From: JBLNCE01 sp050260415 | GTDB lineage: Bacteria; Bacillota; UBA4882; JAAYXC01 | Assembly (NCBI GenBank): GCA_050260415.1 | Contig: JBLNCE010000099.1 | Coordinates: forward strand, 1 to 36,762 | Length of the DNA: 36,762 nt | Direction: 5' to 3' | Made by a program: the position numbers and the translations under genes | The notes under the pieces: model-generated | Seen by the model: only the letters and a program-made list of their open reading frames with translations | Told to the model about the DNA's origin: nothing | The model's database searches: none | In this document: one piece after another, positions 8,600-16,727 of the stretch | How the letters are laid out: every line of letters starts with the position of its first letter | How positions within the stretch are numbered: the stretch's first letter is position 1

Positions 8600-8616
8600 C
8601 TTGCGCCTCTGATGCG

Positions 8617-8651
8617 CTCATGCGCATGAGTGATGCTTTCATCATAGCATC
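8617..8651. promoter_or_regulatory. Palindromic candidate operator upstream of the GntR/LacI regulator
   Basis: CTCATGCGCATGAG (8617-8630) is a perfect 14-base palindrome. It is followed at once by a second inverted repeat, GATGCT (8632-8637) with AGCATC (8646-8651). A related half-like TATGAGCATG occurs just beyond, at about 8657. Twofold symmetry suits a dimeric GntR-type DNA-binding domain, and the position suggests autoregulation. I did not find a second copy in front of the downstream enzyme genes; the gap before the dehydrogenase only holds the shorter palindrome TCGTACGA (7473-7480). Confidence 0.5.
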
Positions 8652-8801
8652 GGGCCTATGAGCATGTCAATAGTTCCCGCGGAAGGCGGTTCCGGTACGT
8701 TTGCAACTCTTTTGACACGAATTGATCCGCATCATACGCGCCGACCGGCCGCCGGCGGTAAGCTGTGATCGTGAAGTCAAAGCACGGCGGGAGGAAAAGC
8801 G

Positions 8802-9113
8802 ATGAACGTTATCCATCAAGCGCCTCCGGCACAGGTCTCGCCGCGCGGGGTGGCCGCGCAGAAACTGGTGGACCTGCCGGCAGCGGTGGTCATGCGCCTG
8901 GCGCTCAAGCCGCGCGAGGAGGTGGCGCCGCATCTGACCCCGGTCGATGTGCTGTTCTACATCGAGGCCGGCGGCGGAGAGGTTACGATTGGCGGGGAAA
9001 ACGAAGCCGTCACCGCCGGAGACCTGGTCGTCAGCCCAAAGGAAATCCCGCATGGTCTGACGGCGGGTCCCCACGGTCTGACGCTCCTCGTCTTCAAAGT
9101 CCCCCGCCCGTAA
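8802..9113 (+). CDS. Small cupin-domain protein
   Basis: A 103-residue single-domain cupin. The recognisable cupin segment runs from about 33 to 88: a histidine in VAPHLTPVDVLFYIEAGGG, then GEVTIGG, AGDLVVSPKEIPHGL and a final hydrophobic strand. Cupins of this size are metal-binding enzymes or sensors; the role here is unknown. The ATG has GGGAGGA at a good distance. It lies 33 bases before the hybrid-cluster protein gene on the same strand, so the two are probably co-transcribed and this protein may take part in the same nitrosative or oxidative stress response. A -35-like TTGACA sits at 8712-8717 but no good -10 follows. Confidence 0.8.
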   Translation: MNVIHQAPPAQVSPRGVAAQKLVDLPAAVVMRLALKPREEVAPHLTPVDVLFYIEAGGGEVTIGGENEAVTAGDLVVSPKEIPHGLTAGPHGLTLLVFKVPRP

Positions 9114-9146
9114 GCGAGTCCCAATACGAGAGGTGAGGTGTGAAAG

Positions 9147-10433
9147 ATGTTCTGCCATCAATGCGAATGGACCCCAAAAGGCGGCTGCACCAAAGCAGGC
9201 GTTTGCGGAAAGAATGAGGACCTCGCGAGCCTCCAGGACGTCATCCTGCTAGGGCTCAAGGGTGTGGCCGCCTATGCGGCGCACGCGCGGGAACTCGGCC
9301 AGACCGATCCCGAGGTCGACGCCGTGATCGAGCGGGGGCTATACATGACCATGACCAATGTCAACTTCAGCCTCGACGATCATGTGGCACAGGCGATGAA
9401 AGTCGGCGAGGCGACGGTCAGGGTCATGGACCTCCTCGACCGGGCGCATACCGCCCGGCTGGGTGTGCCGTCGCCCGTCCGCGTCACGCAGGACAAGGTG
9501 GAGGGTCATTGCATCCTGGTGAGCGGCCACAACCTGCATGCCCTGGAAGAGTTGCTCAAGCAATCGGAGGGTAAAGGCGTAAATGTCTACACCCACTCCG
9601 AGATGCTGCCCGCGCATGGTTATCCCGGGCTGAAAAAGTTCAAGCATCTCAAGGGCAACGTGGGCAAGGCCTGGTATGACCAGCAAAAAGTCTTCGCCGA
9701 GTTCCCCGGGGCGATTCTGGTCACGACCAACTGTGTGATGCCCGTCAAGGGAGATTACGCGGATCGAATCTTCTCTTTTGAGGTTACGGGCCTCGAAGGC
9801 GTGCGCAAGATCAAGGGCCATGACTTCGCGCCCTTGATCGAGAAGGCTCTGTCTCTTCCCACGGCCCATGTGGACTCGGACAAGACTCTGCTGACCGGAT
9901 TCCACCATGAGACCGTGCTGGGCTTGGCCCCGCAGATAATCGAAGCGGTCAAGGCCGGAAAGATCAAGCGGTTCTTCGTCATCGCCGGCTGCGACGCGCC
10001 CGGCCCGGGCGGAGACTACTACCGGCGCCTGGCCCAACTGGTACCGAGGGATTGTGCCATCTTGACCACTTCCTGCGGCAAGTACCGCTTCAACGATCTG
10101 GATTTCGGGGAGATAGACGGGCTTCCCCGTTATATAGACCTGGGGCAGTGTAACAATTCCGGTTCCGCGGTCAAGATCGCGCTGGCCCTGGCGGAAGCGT
10201 TCAAAGTCGACGTGAACGACCTGCCGCTCTCGATCGTTCTCTCCTGGTTCGAGCAAAAGGCCGTCGCCATCCTTCTCGGCCTGTTCAGCCTGGGGGTAAA
10301 GAATATCTACATCGGGCCCAAGCCGCCCGAGTTCATCTCCGCCGGGGTGGTGCGGGTGCTCCAGGAGAATTTCGGCCTGAAGCTGACCGGCGACCCGGAA
10401 CAGGATCTGGCGGCCATGATGGGCACAAAATAG
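9147..10433 (+). CDS. hcp: Hybrid-cluster protein / hydroxylamine reductase, short class
   Basis: A 428-residue hybrid-cluster (prismane) protein, linked to reduction of hydroxylamine and NO-related species in anaerobes. The N-terminal cluster motif is C3-x2-C6-x7-C14-x5-C20. The ligands of the Fe-S-O hybrid cluster can be assigned as H128, E152, C196, C282, C310, C335, E369 and K371; the E-x-K spacing matches known proteins. It is about 120 residues shorter than the Escherichia coli type because the helical segment after the cysteine motif is reduced, as in class III proteins of thermophiles and archaea. The ribosome site is GGTGAGGTG before ATG. It follows the cupin gene and ends at a terminator hairpin. 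Confidence 0.93.
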   Translation: MFCHQCEWTPKGGCTKAGVCGKNEDLASLQDVILLGLKGVAAYAAHARELGQTDPEVDAVIERGLYMTMTNVNFSLDDHVAQAMKVGEATVRVMDLLDRAHTARLGVPSPVRVTQDKVEGHCILVSGHNLHALEELLKQSEGKGVNVYTHSEMLPAHGYPGLKKFKHLKGNVGKAWYDQQKVFAEFPGAILVTTNCVMPVKGDYADRIFSFEVTGLEGVRKIKGHDFAPLIEKALSLPTAHVDSDKTLLTGFHHETVLGLAPQIIEAVKAGKIKRFFVIAGCDAPGPGGDYYRRLAQLVPRDCAILTTSCGKYRFNDLDFGEIDGLPRYIDLGQCNNSGSAVKIALALAEAFKVDVNDLPLSIVLSWFEQKAVAILLGLFSLGVKNIYIGPKPPEFISAGVVRVLQENFGLKLTGDPEQDLAAMMGTK

Positions 10434-10451
10434 ACGTCATCCCGGATTAAA

Positions 10452-10476
10452 GCCCGGAACCGTAATGGCTCCGGGC
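10452..10476 (+). terminator. Intrinsic terminator after hcp
   Basis: GCCCGGA pairs with TCCGGGC around an 11-base loop, followed by ATTTCTGCGTTTTT. It starts 18 bases after the hcp stop codon. Confidence 0.75.
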
Positions 10477-10599
10477 ATTTCTGCGTTTTTGACTGTCAAC
10501 GTGCCTGCCGGAAGGAAAACGGGCGCGGGTGTTGAATCCGAAACTTGCCTTTATGATCATGGACTTTCGCAGCAGGGCATTATAATTGTGGGGGTGTAG

Positions 10600-11484
10600 A
10601 TGCTGAAAGAAGCCCGCACCGTTCTCATTACCGGAGCCTCGGCCGGCATTGGCGCGGCCGTTGCCGACCGCCTGGCGCGCGAGGGCTACCGCGTTTTTGG
10701 CACCACGCGCCGCCTGGCTAACCTCGTCCAGACCCAACCCGGTCTCCGCGAAGCCGTGGCGGAGGCCGCATCGGCCGGAACCGCCGCGCGGACCCTCTAT
10801 CCGGTTCAGTTCCTTGAACTGGATGTGACGGACCCTGATTCGGTGCAAAAGTGCGTGTCTCAGGTCATCGCGGAGGCGGGCAAGATCGACGTTTTGATCA
10901 ACAACGCCGGCTGGGGCGCCTTCGGATCGGTGGAGATGCTTCCCATCGAGACCGCGCAGCGGCTATTTGACACGATCGTCTTCGGCACCTTGCGCATGAT
11001 CCAGGCCGTCGTCCCCGCCATGCGCGAACGCCGCGACGGAACGGTGGTCAATATTTCCTCCATCGCCGGCCGCACGGCTCTCCCCTTCCAGGGCCATTAT
11101 TCGGCGGCCAAGGCGGCCGTGGAGATGCTGAGCATGAGTCTGCGGCAGGAGTTGCACCCATTCGGCGTGAGGGTGACCGTGGTCGAACCCAGCGATATCA
11201 ATACCCGCTTCTTTGACCAGACGCTCAAGTGCGAACCGGAGAAAACGCCCTATCTTCCCTGGAGTGAACTAGCCTGGAATTACGCGGGTAAAGTGATCGG
11301 CACCGCGCCGCCGCCGGATGCGGTCGCGAAGAAGGTCGCGCGGATCCTGCGGCGCAAGAAGCCTCTGCCCATCTATACCGCCGGCCTCTTCGAGCAGAGG
11401 ATCGCCCCGACGGTTTTCCGGTTCTGCTCGAAACGCCTGGAGTTGCGTTTGATGAGAATCTTTTACGGTCTTGGATTCAAATAA
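10600..11484 (+). CDS. Short-chain dehydrogenase/reductase, substrate unknown
   Basis: A 294-residue classical short-chain dehydrogenase: TGASAGIG (11-18) for NAD(P) binding, NNAG (101-104), NISS (151-154) and the catalytic Y167-x3-K171. The basic residues after the first strand (TTRR at 35-38) suggest NADP preference. The C-terminal 60 residues (PPPDAVAKKVARIL, then LFEQRIAPTVFRFC) resemble lipid- or steroid-type reductases of the family, but the substrate cannot be assigned. It is a single-gene unit: hcp's terminator lies upstream and a strong terminator downstream. A TATAAT hexamer at 10581-10586 lies close to the start, with no clear -35. The ATG has GGGGGTG upstream. Confidence 0.85.
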   Translation: MLKEARTVLITGASAGIGAAVADRLAREGYRVFGTTRRLANLVQTQPGLREAVAEAASAGTAARTLYPVQFLELDVTDPDSVQKCVSQVIAEAGKIDVLINNAGWGAFGSVEMLPIETAQRLFDTIVFGTLRMIQAVVPAMRERRDGTVVNISSIAGRTALPFQGHYSAAKAAVEMLSMSLRQELHPFGVRVTVVEPSDINTRFFDQTLKCEPEKTPYLPWSELAWNYAGKVIGTAPPPDAVAKKVARILRRKKPLPIYTAGLFEQRIAPTVFRFCSKRLELRLMRIFYGLGFK

Positions 11485-11578
11485 AGAACGAGCCGCGGAA
11501 GCCCGCGAAATATGTGGCGCCGCAAAAACGCCGCAGGCAACGGGGTTAGCCTAACCGTTATTTTCTTCCCTTGCATCT

Positions 11579-11614
11579 CCCCGGCCAGACTCTCCACTGG
11601 TCCGGGGCTTTTTC
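11579..11614 (+). terminator. Intrinsic terminator between the dehydrogenase and the spore protein gene
   Basis: CCCCGG plus CCAG pairs with CTGG plus CCGGGG (one bulged T), followed by CTTTTTCT. A weaker hairpin (GGTTA/TAACC, 11539-11559) precedes it. Confidence 0.8.
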
Positions 11615-11668
11615 TCGCCACCGGTCGGGGGAACCTAAGACTAGTTTCGAGAGAAAGGAGGGAATACA

Positions 11669-11947
11669 ATGGCGGCTGGAAGCAACAACTCAAATACCCC
11701 CGTGGTCGTGCAGGCCCGTCAGGCTCTGCAGAGGTTCCGCGATGAGGTGGCGAACGAACTCAATATCGACACCTCCAAGATCCAGGGCGGATACTGGGGC
11801 TGGATGACGTCCAGGGACACCGGCGCCGTCGGTGGCCACATGGTCAAGCGGATGATTGAGGCGGCCGAGCGGTCGCTGATCGAGCAATCGGCGGCCAATA
11901 TCAGCGCCGGTTTTGCCGCTGGCGTGCAGGGTAAACAACCGTATTAA
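11669..11947 (+). CDS. Alpha/beta-type small acid-soluble spore protein
   Basis: A 92-residue alpha/beta-type SASP, the DNA-coating protein that protects dormant-spore DNA from UV and heat and is degraded at germination. Diagnostic segments are VQARQALQRFRDEVANELNI (about 14-33, containing the region where the germination protease cuts), YWGWMTSRDTGAVGG (about 42-56) and HMVKRMIEAAERSL. The ATG follows AAGGAGGG. It is monocistronic, with terminators on both sides, as is usual for forespore-expressed ssp genes. I could not identify a convincing forespore sigma-factor promoter by eye. Its presence shows that the host forms endospores. Confidence 0.95.
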   Translation: MAAGSNNSNTPVVVQARQALQRFRDEVANELNIDTSKIQGGYWGWMTSRDTGAVGGHMVKRMIEAAERSLIEQSAANISAGFAAGVQGKQPY

Positions 11948-11973
11948 GGGGCCGTACTTACTAAGCATCCTTG

Positions 11974-12001
11974 GCGAAACCCCATTCCGATGGGGTTTCG
12001 C
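11974..12001. terminator. Strong hairpin terminator after the spore protein gene
   Basis: A perfect 12-base stem, GCGAAACCCCAT with ATGGGGTTTCGC, and a TCCG loop. It lies between the convergent spore-protein and metallophosphoesterase genes and is followed by TCTTGTT on the plus strand; it may serve both directions. Confidence 0.8.
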
Positions 12002-12018
12002 TCTTGTTGGCTCTCGTC

Positions 12019-13464
12019 CTACGACCCCTCCCGCGCGGCGGTTTCACGCGCCGGGCCGGAACTCGCCTCGCCCGCGAACAGGGCCGTCCTGGCAACGTGC
12101 AGGCTTCCATTCAGGCTGTCGAACGCAATCGCATCCACCGCCGCCAGCACGAGACGGCCGGCCTCGTCCTTGCGCCAATACTGAAGATCGACCGTCATGG
12201 GCACATCCTGCTTACTGGCCAAGCCCCGAAACCCCGCCGCCCCGGTCGTACCGGCGTCTTCGACGAAGGTTCCCTTGATGCGCGTCAGGGACGCCCGATG
12301 GTCGTGGCCGTGCAAGACTACCTGGACCAAGCCGAACAATGGCTCCAGCACCTTATGGTTGTGCGCGGCCACGATCTCGGGCTTGACCACGGACTCCCTC
12401 CATCTTGACGCCAAATCCTCGCCCGCTCTTTGGAGAGCGTCTCCGGTGGTTACCTCGGCGCTCATGACAACCGATGCGGGATCGGGTGTTCCCAGGATTC
12501 GCAACCCTTTGATCTTCACCATCCGGTCGCCGAGTACGTGGACGTTCCTGATCCGTCGGAGCCTGGCCACGACCTCGGGGGACTCGTGGTTGCCGGCCAC
12601 AAATACATAGGGTACTTTGAGCCGGGCGATATTGTCCGCCACCGCCGCTTCAAAAGGGGTGCCCAGGTCGGTCAGGTCGCCCGTATCGATCACCACGTCC
12701 ACGGCGAAGTTCTGTACCAGGGCGGCGATCAGCTCAAAGGCGGCCTTGTTGTTGTGAATGTCCGAAACGTGCATGACCCGGAGATCCTCGCCCACGTCCG
12801 ACATGGGCGCTCCGGCCTGCGCCTGCCTGGTCAGGCGGGGAAGGTTCTCCGCCATCACCTCGAAGCCTTGGCCAAGGCGTGCCAATCCATCCAGGGAGTT
12901 GGTGAGAATCGACATGATCCAGGGCGCCGATTCCAGCATGCCTTCATACCTTGGTTGTCTGAGGGCATCTGCGTCATAGTCGGTATAAGTCCAGCCCAAA
13001 AGGATTCCGCACAGGGTTCCGCCCATGATGAAGGCGCCGATTAACGCTTTCGCCGCGTGTTTGCGGAGCAGGACCGCGACCGCGAGGCTCCCCAGCCCGG
13101 CGAGGAGGATCGCCATGACGGACGTTCTCAACATGGCCAGCCGGGCGCGGGCCTCGGTATCGGCCAGGACCTTGTCCCTGAAGGCGGGATCGGAGCCGAA
13201 ATCGTGCAGGAGCGCGGGATTGAGCCCCCGGAGCTCTAGTTGAATCCGCAGCGGCGCTCGATGCGTACGGGCCGAGGCCACGCCCAACGGCGGCAGGGAC
13301 AGCCGTGTTTCTCCCCGTGCAAAGAGAGAGATTTGGGTGGAAAAGGTCAGTCCACCGCCGTCGAATTCCGCCCGCCCAAATGTGTTGACGGCCAGCACTG
13401 CCCCCAAGAGACAAAGGCCTATGACCAGCGCCGCGCGGCACCAACGCACCACCCGATCGCGCAA
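12019..13464 (-). CDS. Membrane-anchored metallophosphoesterase
   Basis: A 481-residue calcineurin-like phosphoesterase. Three hydrophobic segments are visible (about 9-27, 113-133 and 139-158). The C-terminal catalytic domain carries the two-metal motifs: D235-x-H237 (VSDIHNN), GDLTD at 262-266, GNHE at 291-294, AAHNH and LHGHDH. The region between the first and second membrane segments is an 85-residue domain that is probably extracytoplasmic. Substrate is unknown; nucleotides, phosphodiesters or lipid phosphates are all possible. The start is TTG (13464) behind GGGTGAG. The gene stands between the gyrB terminator and the spore protein terminator and is apparently transcribed alone. Confidence 0.85.
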   Translation of the reverse strand: MRDRVVRWCRAALVIGLCLLGAVLAVNTFGRAEFDGGGLTFSTQISLFARGETRLSLPPLGVASARTHRAPLRIQLELRGLNPALLHDFGSDPAFRDKVLADTEARARLAMLRTSVMAILLAGLGSLAVAVLLRKHAAKALIGAFIMGGTLCGILLGWTYTDYDADALRQPRYEGMLESAPWIMSILTNSLDGLARLGQGFEVMAENLPRLTRQAQAGAPMSDVGEDLRVMHVSDIHNNKAAFELIAALVQNFAVDVVIDTGDLTDLGTPFEAAVADNIARLKVPYVFVAGNHESPEVVARLRRIRNVHVLGDRMVKIKGLRILGTPDPASVVMSAEVTTGDALQRAGEDLASRWRESVVKPEIVAAHNHKVLEPLFGLVQVVLHGHDHRASLTRIKGTFVEDAGTTGAAGFRGLASKQDVPMTVDLQYWRKDEAGRLVLAAVDAIAFDSLNGSLHVARTALFAGEASSGPARETAAREGS

Positions 13465-13632
13465 GCGATCTCACCCGCCTGATGGCTCCGTCTAGGTATC
13501 CTACTCAACCAAAAGCCAAAAGCCGCCCTGCCCACAGAACCGCTTCAGGAAAATGATATCATGTTCCATGGCCAGGGCACACTTTGAGACGGCTGGGAAG
13601 GTTGGAGAATATTGTATTCTAGCACAAGCAAC

Positions 13633-13663
13633 AGCGGAGACTCGCCTGAAGCGAGTCTCCGCT
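13633..13663 (-). terminator. Terminator of the dnaA-gyrB gene string
   Basis: A perfect 13-base stem (AGCGGAGACTCGC with GCGAGTCTCCGCT, five-base loop) lies 30 bases beyond the gyrB stop. On the minus strand it is followed by TGTTGCTTGTGCT. gyrA does not follow gyrB here. Confidence 0.8.
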
Positions 13664-13692
13664 GCTCAATGCCCCTTACCCAAGCCGGGCAG

Positions 13693-15630
13693 CTATGCCC
13701 CATACCAATCCAGGTTCACCACTTCCTTGGCGTGCGCCTGGATGAACTCCCGCCTGGGCTCCACCTTGTCGCCCATCAACAGACTGAAGATCTGATCCGC
13801 CTCGACCGCGTCCTCCATGGTGACGCGCAGCATGGTCCGCGTGGCGGGGGCCATGGTTGTCTCCCAGAGTTGCTCGGCATCCATCTCGCCGAGACCTTTA
13901 TATCTCTGCACTTCTTTGATATTGTCCTTACCCAGGCTGGCCACCAGTTGCTCGAGCTGCTTGTCGCTGTAAGCGTAGTGGTGTTCCGCCTTCTTCTTGC
14001 CGACCGTGACACGGTAGAGCGGCGGTTGTGCGATGTAAACGTGCCCGTTTTCCACCAACGGCTTCATATACCGGTAAAAGAAGGTCAGGAGGAGGGTGCG
14101 GATGTGCGATCCATCTATATCCGCGTCCGCCATGATGATGATCTTATGGTAGCGCAGCTTCGCGGGATCAAAGTCCTCCCCCACGCCGGCGCCCAGGGCG
14201 ACGATGACCGGTTCGAGCTTTTGGTTCTTGAGGACTTCGTCCCGGCGCGCGCGTTCGACATTCATCATCTTGCCCCAGAGCGGCAGGATCGCCTGGAAAT
14301 GCCGATCGCGCCCCTGTTTGGCCGAGCCGCCCGCCGAATCACCTTCCACGATGTAGATCTCGGATAGAGCGGGGTCGGAGATGATGCAATCCGCCAGCTT
14401 GCCAGGGAGCGAGGTCACTTCCAAGGCGTTTTTCCGCCGGGTTAATTCCTTGACCTTACGGACCTCCTCGCGGGTCCTGGCGGCCAGCAGACATTTTTCG
14501 ATCACCTTTCTGGCGGTCGCGGGGTTTTCCTCGAAAAACTCCGCCAGGCCTTCGGACAGGATCGATTGAACAATCCCGGTCATTTCGCTGTTGCCGAGCT
14601 TGGTCTTGGTCTGGCCCTCGAATTGAGGTTCCCGGAGTTTGACGCTGAGTACGGCGGTCAAGCCTTCACGCACGTCGTCGCTGCTGAAATTCTGATCCTT
14701 CTCCTTGAGGAGGCCGTTCTTGCGCGCATAGTCGTTAATCGTGCGGGTCAAGGCGGCGCGAAAGCCGGTCAGATGCGTGCCTCCCTCGAGGGTGTTGACG
14801 CCGTTGGCAAAACTAAAGACATTCTCCACGTAGGTGTCGTTGTATTGGAGCGCGGCTTCGACCGAGACGTCCTTCTCAGTAAGTTCCCGCGCAATGGAGA
14901 TGATGTTCTTGTGCAGCGGGTCCTTGTTCTTGTTCAGGTATTCCACGAAGGAGACGATACCGCCCTCATAAAAGAAGATCTCGGTCTTGTCAATCCGCTC
15001 GTCGGTCAGCGTTATCCTGACGCCCTTGTTAAGGAAAGCCTGTTCGCGCAGGTAATTGTAGAGTGTATCATAGCTGAACTCCGCCGACTCGAAGATCTCC
15101 GGATCCGGTTTGAAGGTGGTGGTCGTCCCCGTATCGTCCGCGGAGCCGATCACCCGCAGGTCCCCTTCCGGGACGCCGCGCGCATAACGCTGCTGATACG
15201 TCTTGCCGTGTCGTCTCACCCTGACCTCGAGCCATTCGGAGAGGGCGTTCACGACCGAAACGCCTACGCCGTGAAGGCCGCCTGAATACTTGTATCCTTC
15301 CCCGCCGAATTTGCCGCCCGCGCCCAACACGGTCATGACGACCTCCACCGCCGGTCGGCCCGTCTCGTGCATGTCCACGGGAATCCCACGCCCGTTATCG
15401 CTGTTGGTAAGCGATCCGTCCTTGTGGACCGTGACGTCGATGCGATTGCAGAAACCGGCCAGAACCTCATCGATGCTGTTCCCCACCACCTCGACCACCA
15501 AGTGATGGAGCCCGCGCGCGGACGTGCTCCCAATGTACATACTGGGCCGTTTGCGAACATGCTCCATCCCGTCAAGAACTTGAATCTGATTAGCGTCATA
15601 GTTTGTGGTGGCGCGCAGATCTTCTGCCAT
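13693..15630 (-). CDS. gyrB: DNA gyrase subunit B
   Basis: ATPase subunit of gyrase, which introduces negative supercoils with GyrA. At 645 residues it is the normal length for Bacillota. The GHKL ATPase region shows RKRPSMYIGS, NSIDEVLAG, DNGRGIPVD and GGLHGVGVSVVNAL. The Toprim domain has EGDSAGGSAKQGRDR and the DADIDGSHI metal site, and the protein ends in the expected LDWYGA. The ATG has GGAGGA upstream. It is the last gene of the minus-strand origin cluster and ends at a strong hairpin, so gyrA must be elsewhere or beyond a rearrangement, unlike in Bacillus subtilis where gyrA follows directly. Confidence 0.98.
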   Translation of the reverse strand: MAEDLRATTNYDANQIQVLDGMEHVRKRPSMYIGSTSARGLHHLVVEVVGNSIDEVLAGFCNRIDVTVHKDGSLTNSDNGRGIPVDMHETGRPAVEVVMTVLGAGGKFGGEGYKYSGGLHGVGVSVVNALSEWLEVRVRRHGKTYQQRYARGVPEGDLRVIGSADDTGTTTTFKPDPEIFESAEFSYDTLYNYLREQAFLNKGVRITLTDERIDKTEIFFYEGGIVSFVEYLNKNKDPLHKNIISIARELTEKDVSVEAALQYNDTYVENVFSFANGVNTLEGGTHLTGFRAALTRTINDYARKNGLLKEKDQNFSSDDVREGLTAVLSVKLREPQFEGQTKTKLGNSEMTGIVQSILSEGLAEFFEENPATARKVIEKCLLAARTREEVRKVKELTRRKNALEVTSLPGKLADCIISDPALSEIYIVEGDSAGGSAKQGRDRHFQAILPLWGKMMNVERARRDEVLKNQKLEPVIVALGAGVGEDFDPAKLRYHKIIIMADADIDGSHIRTLLLTFFYRYMKPLVENGHVYIAQPPLYRVTVGKKKAEHHYAYSDKQLEQLVASLGKDNIKEVQRYKGLGEMDAEQLWETTMAPATRTMLRVTMEDAVEADQIFSLLMGDKVEPRREFIQAHAKEVVNLDWYGA

Positions 15631-15659
15631 GGCGAGTCCTCCATCTCATGCGTGCGAAC

Positions 15660-15911
15660 TTATTCTCCCAGATCGGCCAGGAATTCCGCCCTTTTCCGAA
15701 GCGTGTTCGAGGAAATGGGGGAAATGTAAACGGCGTCCGTGGTAACCACCACGGCTTTGGCATCTTCGCCGATCCGCTTCACCTGCCGTTCACCCAGCGC
15801 GTACCGGACGGAGTGTACCGCCCACTGTTCCTCCGCGCGGTTCTCCGCGTTCAGGATCGCGATCACGTCCTTGGTGTGGACAATGGTGTTCCCGCCAAGG
15901 TGCAGAAACAT
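15660..15911 (-). CDS. remB: RemB-like (DUF370) regulatory protein
   Basis: An 83-residue DUF370 protein, starting MFLHLGGNTIVHTKDVIAIL. Bacillus subtilis carries the homologous yaaB/remB at the same place, between recF and gyrB; RemB and its paralogue RemA are associated with control of extracellular matrix and osmoprotection genes. The ATG has GGAGGGG upstream. The gene lies 29 bases before gyrB and 36 bases after the DUF721 gene. Family and position are clear; the actual regulatory targets in this organism are unknown. Confidence 0.9.
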   Translation of the reverse strand: MFLHLGGNTIVHTKDVIAILNAENRAEEQWAVHSVRYALGERQVKRIGEDAKAVVVTTDAVYISPISSNTLRKRAEFLADLGE

Positions 15912-15947
15912 ACAATCCCCTCCACCCTAGTAAATATGGCTGTGCGC

Positions 15948-16727
15948 CTATTCCTCGCATAGCGCCGCGCCCGCCTCGGGCCCCAGAAGCGCGGTCACGA
16001 ATTCCCTGGAGACTCTCCCCAAGGGATGCCCCATGACCAGTGCCAGGCGGCGTAGATCGCCCCTAAGACGCAGGGCGGTTTCTGGCGCGCCAGGCCCCTG
16101 TCCAAGCTGGGCCACGATCTTCAGGCGCAAGCGTTCCGCGGCCGCCGCGCGCGCTTCCCGGCGGCGTTCCGGGTCGATCTGATGCAGCGCCCGCTCGATC
16201 TCAAGCGGCGTAGGCCACGTATCGCCAAGGATGAGGGCCGTAAAAGCCTCCTCCGGGTCGGCATGGGCCGTGCCTTTTATGTTGGTCGCGGCCCAAGCCC
16301 GCGCGGCGCGCAGAAACGATGCGGCCAAAGCCTGATCCGGAATATCGGCCGCGAGCGCCTGGAACCGATCCTCGACCTCCGGCGGCAACTCTCTAGGCGC
16401 GGCGGGTGCCGCTTCCCGCTCCGCGGGAGGCTCGGGCACATCCCCGATCTTGAGATGCACGGCGCGCAAGACTGTTCCCCCGAGCAGCTTCCGAAAGCGG
16501 AGCAAGATTTCCTTTTCCATAAGGGAGAGCTGATGCGCCAGCACCGGATTGGCCGTCCGCACCATCAGCACCCGGTCGCGTACCGGTCCCGCCACGGTTT
16601 GCCGCGCCACCTCCGGGCCGACGACTTTGGGCCAGATCTCGACCGCCAAACCCTGCCGCAGGCGCGAGGCAATGCCGGCCTTTCTGGACACCTGGTCGAG
16701 AACCACCCCGAGCCGAATGGGGTTCAT
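15948..16727 (-). CDS. DciA-like DUF721 protein
   Basis: A 259-residue protein whose first 100 residues are a DUF721/DciA domain (IWPKVVGPEVARQTVAGPVRD, then the VLMVRTANPVLAHQLSL strand-helix unit). DciA is a replicative-helicase-associated protein in bacteria without DnaC or DnaI; in Bacillota the function of DUF721 proteins next to recF is less certain. The remaining 160 residues, after a Pro/Glu/Ala-rich linker at about 98-117, are helical and I do not recognise them. The start ATG overlaps the recF stop by four bases (16724-16727), which implies translational coupling. The adjacency to dnaA, dnaN and recF supports a replication role. Confidence 0.8.
   Translation of the reverse strand: MNPIRLGVVLDQVSRKAGIASRLRQGLAVEIWPKVVGPEVARQTVAGPVRDRVLMVRTANPVLAHQLSLMEKEILLRFRKLLGGTVLRAVHLKIGDVPEPPAEREAAPAAPRELPPEVEDRFQALAADIPDQALAASFLRAARAWAATNIKGTAHADPEEAFTALILGDTWPTPLEIERALHQIDPERRREARAAAAERLRLKIVAQLGQGPGAPETALRLRGDLRRLALVMGHPLGRVSREFVTALLGPEAGAALCEE

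Noticed and set aside
9339..10256. A 305-codon open frame on the minus strand
   Set aside because: It is fully contained in hcp, whose cluster ligands are all identifiable on the other strand.
11539..11559. Small hairpin GGTTA/TAACC before the main terminator
   Set aside because: The stem is short and bulged; the strong terminator 20 bases later explains termination, so it is not listed separately.
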